Source of the DNA: Actinomycetota bacterium | Lineage (GTDB): Bacteria > Actinomycetota > Actinomycetes > Actinomycetales > Angustibacteraceae | Reading direction: 5' to 3' | Assembly: GCA_014377795.1 (NCBI GenBank) | Contig: JACMOY010000360.1 | Coordinates: 1 to 5,944 of the forward strand | DNA length: 5,944 bases | Shown: positions 5,563-5,944 of the stretch, one piece after another | How the letters are laid out: every line of letters begins with the position of its first letter | Numbering within the stretch: the stretch's first letter is position 1 | Translations under genes and position numbers: made by a program | Notes under the pieces: model-generated | Seen by the model: the letters and a program-made list of their open reading frames with translations, nothing else | Told to the model about the DNA's origin: nothing | The model's database searches: none

Positions 5563-5944
5563 GTGCGCCCGTCGCGCCGCCGGCTGCTGGTGCGCCGGGC
5601 CGTCGTGGCGCTGCTGGTGGTGGGGCTGGTCGTGGCGCTGGTCGTCGCGGTGCGCCGCGCGCTGCAGCCCGCCCCCGCCGTGGCCTGCGAGGCCACCGTC
5701 GCCGGCCGGACGGTGACGCTGACCCCCGAGCAGGCCGGCAACGCCGGCACCATCGCCGGGGTCGCCGTGCGCCGGGGGCTGCCGGCGCGGGCCATCACCA
5801 TCGCCTTGGCCACCGCCCTGCAGGAGTCCAAGCTGGTCAACGTCCGCTACGGCGACCGCGACTCACTCGGCCTGTTCCAGCAGCGCCCCTCGCAGGGCTG
5901 GGGCACCAAGGCCCAGGTGCTCGACCCGGTGCACGCGGCCAGCG
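5563..5944 (+). CDS. Membrane-anchored lysozyme/transglycosylase-like protein (C-terminus cut by right edge)
   Basis: From GTG at 5563, 127 codons stay open to the window edge. The N-terminus is RPSRRR followed by a hydrophobic segment at about 13-30 (AVVALLVVGLVVALVVAV) flanked by Arg on both sides. This is a type II anchor or uncleaved signal, placing the rest outside the membrane. Residues 76-115 contain ARAITIALATALQESKL, then GDRDSLGLFQQRPSQGWGT. The Gln-Glu-Ser and GLFQ pattern is that of lysozyme-like (SLT-type) folds, making Glu88 the candidate catalytic acid. From memory, actinomycete homologues are usually annotated hypothetical or transglycosylase-like, so enzymatic activity is inference. 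The start has no Shine-Dalgarno and lies 2 bp after the dapD TGA, suggesting termination-reinitiation coupling. Linkage with dapD would tie DAP supply to wall remodelling. Confidence 0.7.
   Translation, partial: MRPSRRRLLVRRAVVALLVVGLVVALVVAVRRALQPAPAVACEATVAGRTVTLTPEQAGNAGTIAGVAVRRGLPARAITIALATALQESKLVNVRYGDRDSLGLFQQRPSQGWGTKAQVLDPVHAAS

Overview
This is a gene-dense, very GC-rich window (by eye roughly 70% or more, with codon third positions almost all G or C). It is bacterial and most likely from an actinomycete (Actinomycetota). Besides composition, the evidence is a 317-residue DapD of the actinobacterial type, a divergent dapE, and a run of LOG-family, FolP2-type and DivIVA-type genes. 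This neighbourhood resembles the Mycobacterium tuberculosis Rv1201c-Rv1209 region (from memory, not searched). Genus cannot be read from the sequence.

Layout: a 22-bp gap at 4585-4606 separates two divergent transcription units. The minus-strand unit runs from 4584 down to the left edge: dapE (4584-3505), a long-type LOG protein (3479-2724), a 76-residue protein of unknown function (2675-2445), a short-type LOG protein (2432-1869), a FolP2-like dihydropteroate synthase homologue (1872-1015), a peptidase S51/cyanophycinase-like protein (1000-293), then a 138-bp gap and the start of a membrane-anchored, probably DivIVA-domain protein that leaves the window at base 1. Spacing is tight (25, 48 and 12 bp), with a 4-bp GTGA overlap between LOG and folP. 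The S51 gene either overlaps folP in the same way or starts 14 bp after it. The plus-strand unit is dapD (4607-5560), followed 2 bp later by a membrane-anchored lysozyme-like protein cut by the right edge.

Function: DapD and DapE are the succinylase and desuccinylase steps of the diaminopimelate branch of lysine biosynthesis, which supplies meso-DAP for peptidoglycan and lysine. The lysozyme-like and DivIVA-type neighbours also fit cell-wall or cell-pole biology. The two LOG proteins belong to the nucleotide phosphoribohydrolase (cytokinin-activating) family. The FolP homologue lacks parts of the catalytic signature and is probably not a working sulfonamide-target enzyme. Why these share an operon is not known from the sequence.

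The most notable structural signal is the dapE/dapD gap. Both genes lack a Shine-Dalgarno sequence, and each has a TAnnnT -10-like hexamer exactly 6 nt from its ATG. The two hexamers share the same TA base pairs at the centre of a CCTAGG palindrome. This looks like a minimal bidirectional promoter giving two leaderless mRNAs. I saw no mobile elements, CRISPR, tRNA, rRNA or defence system; this is mostly conserved core genome.
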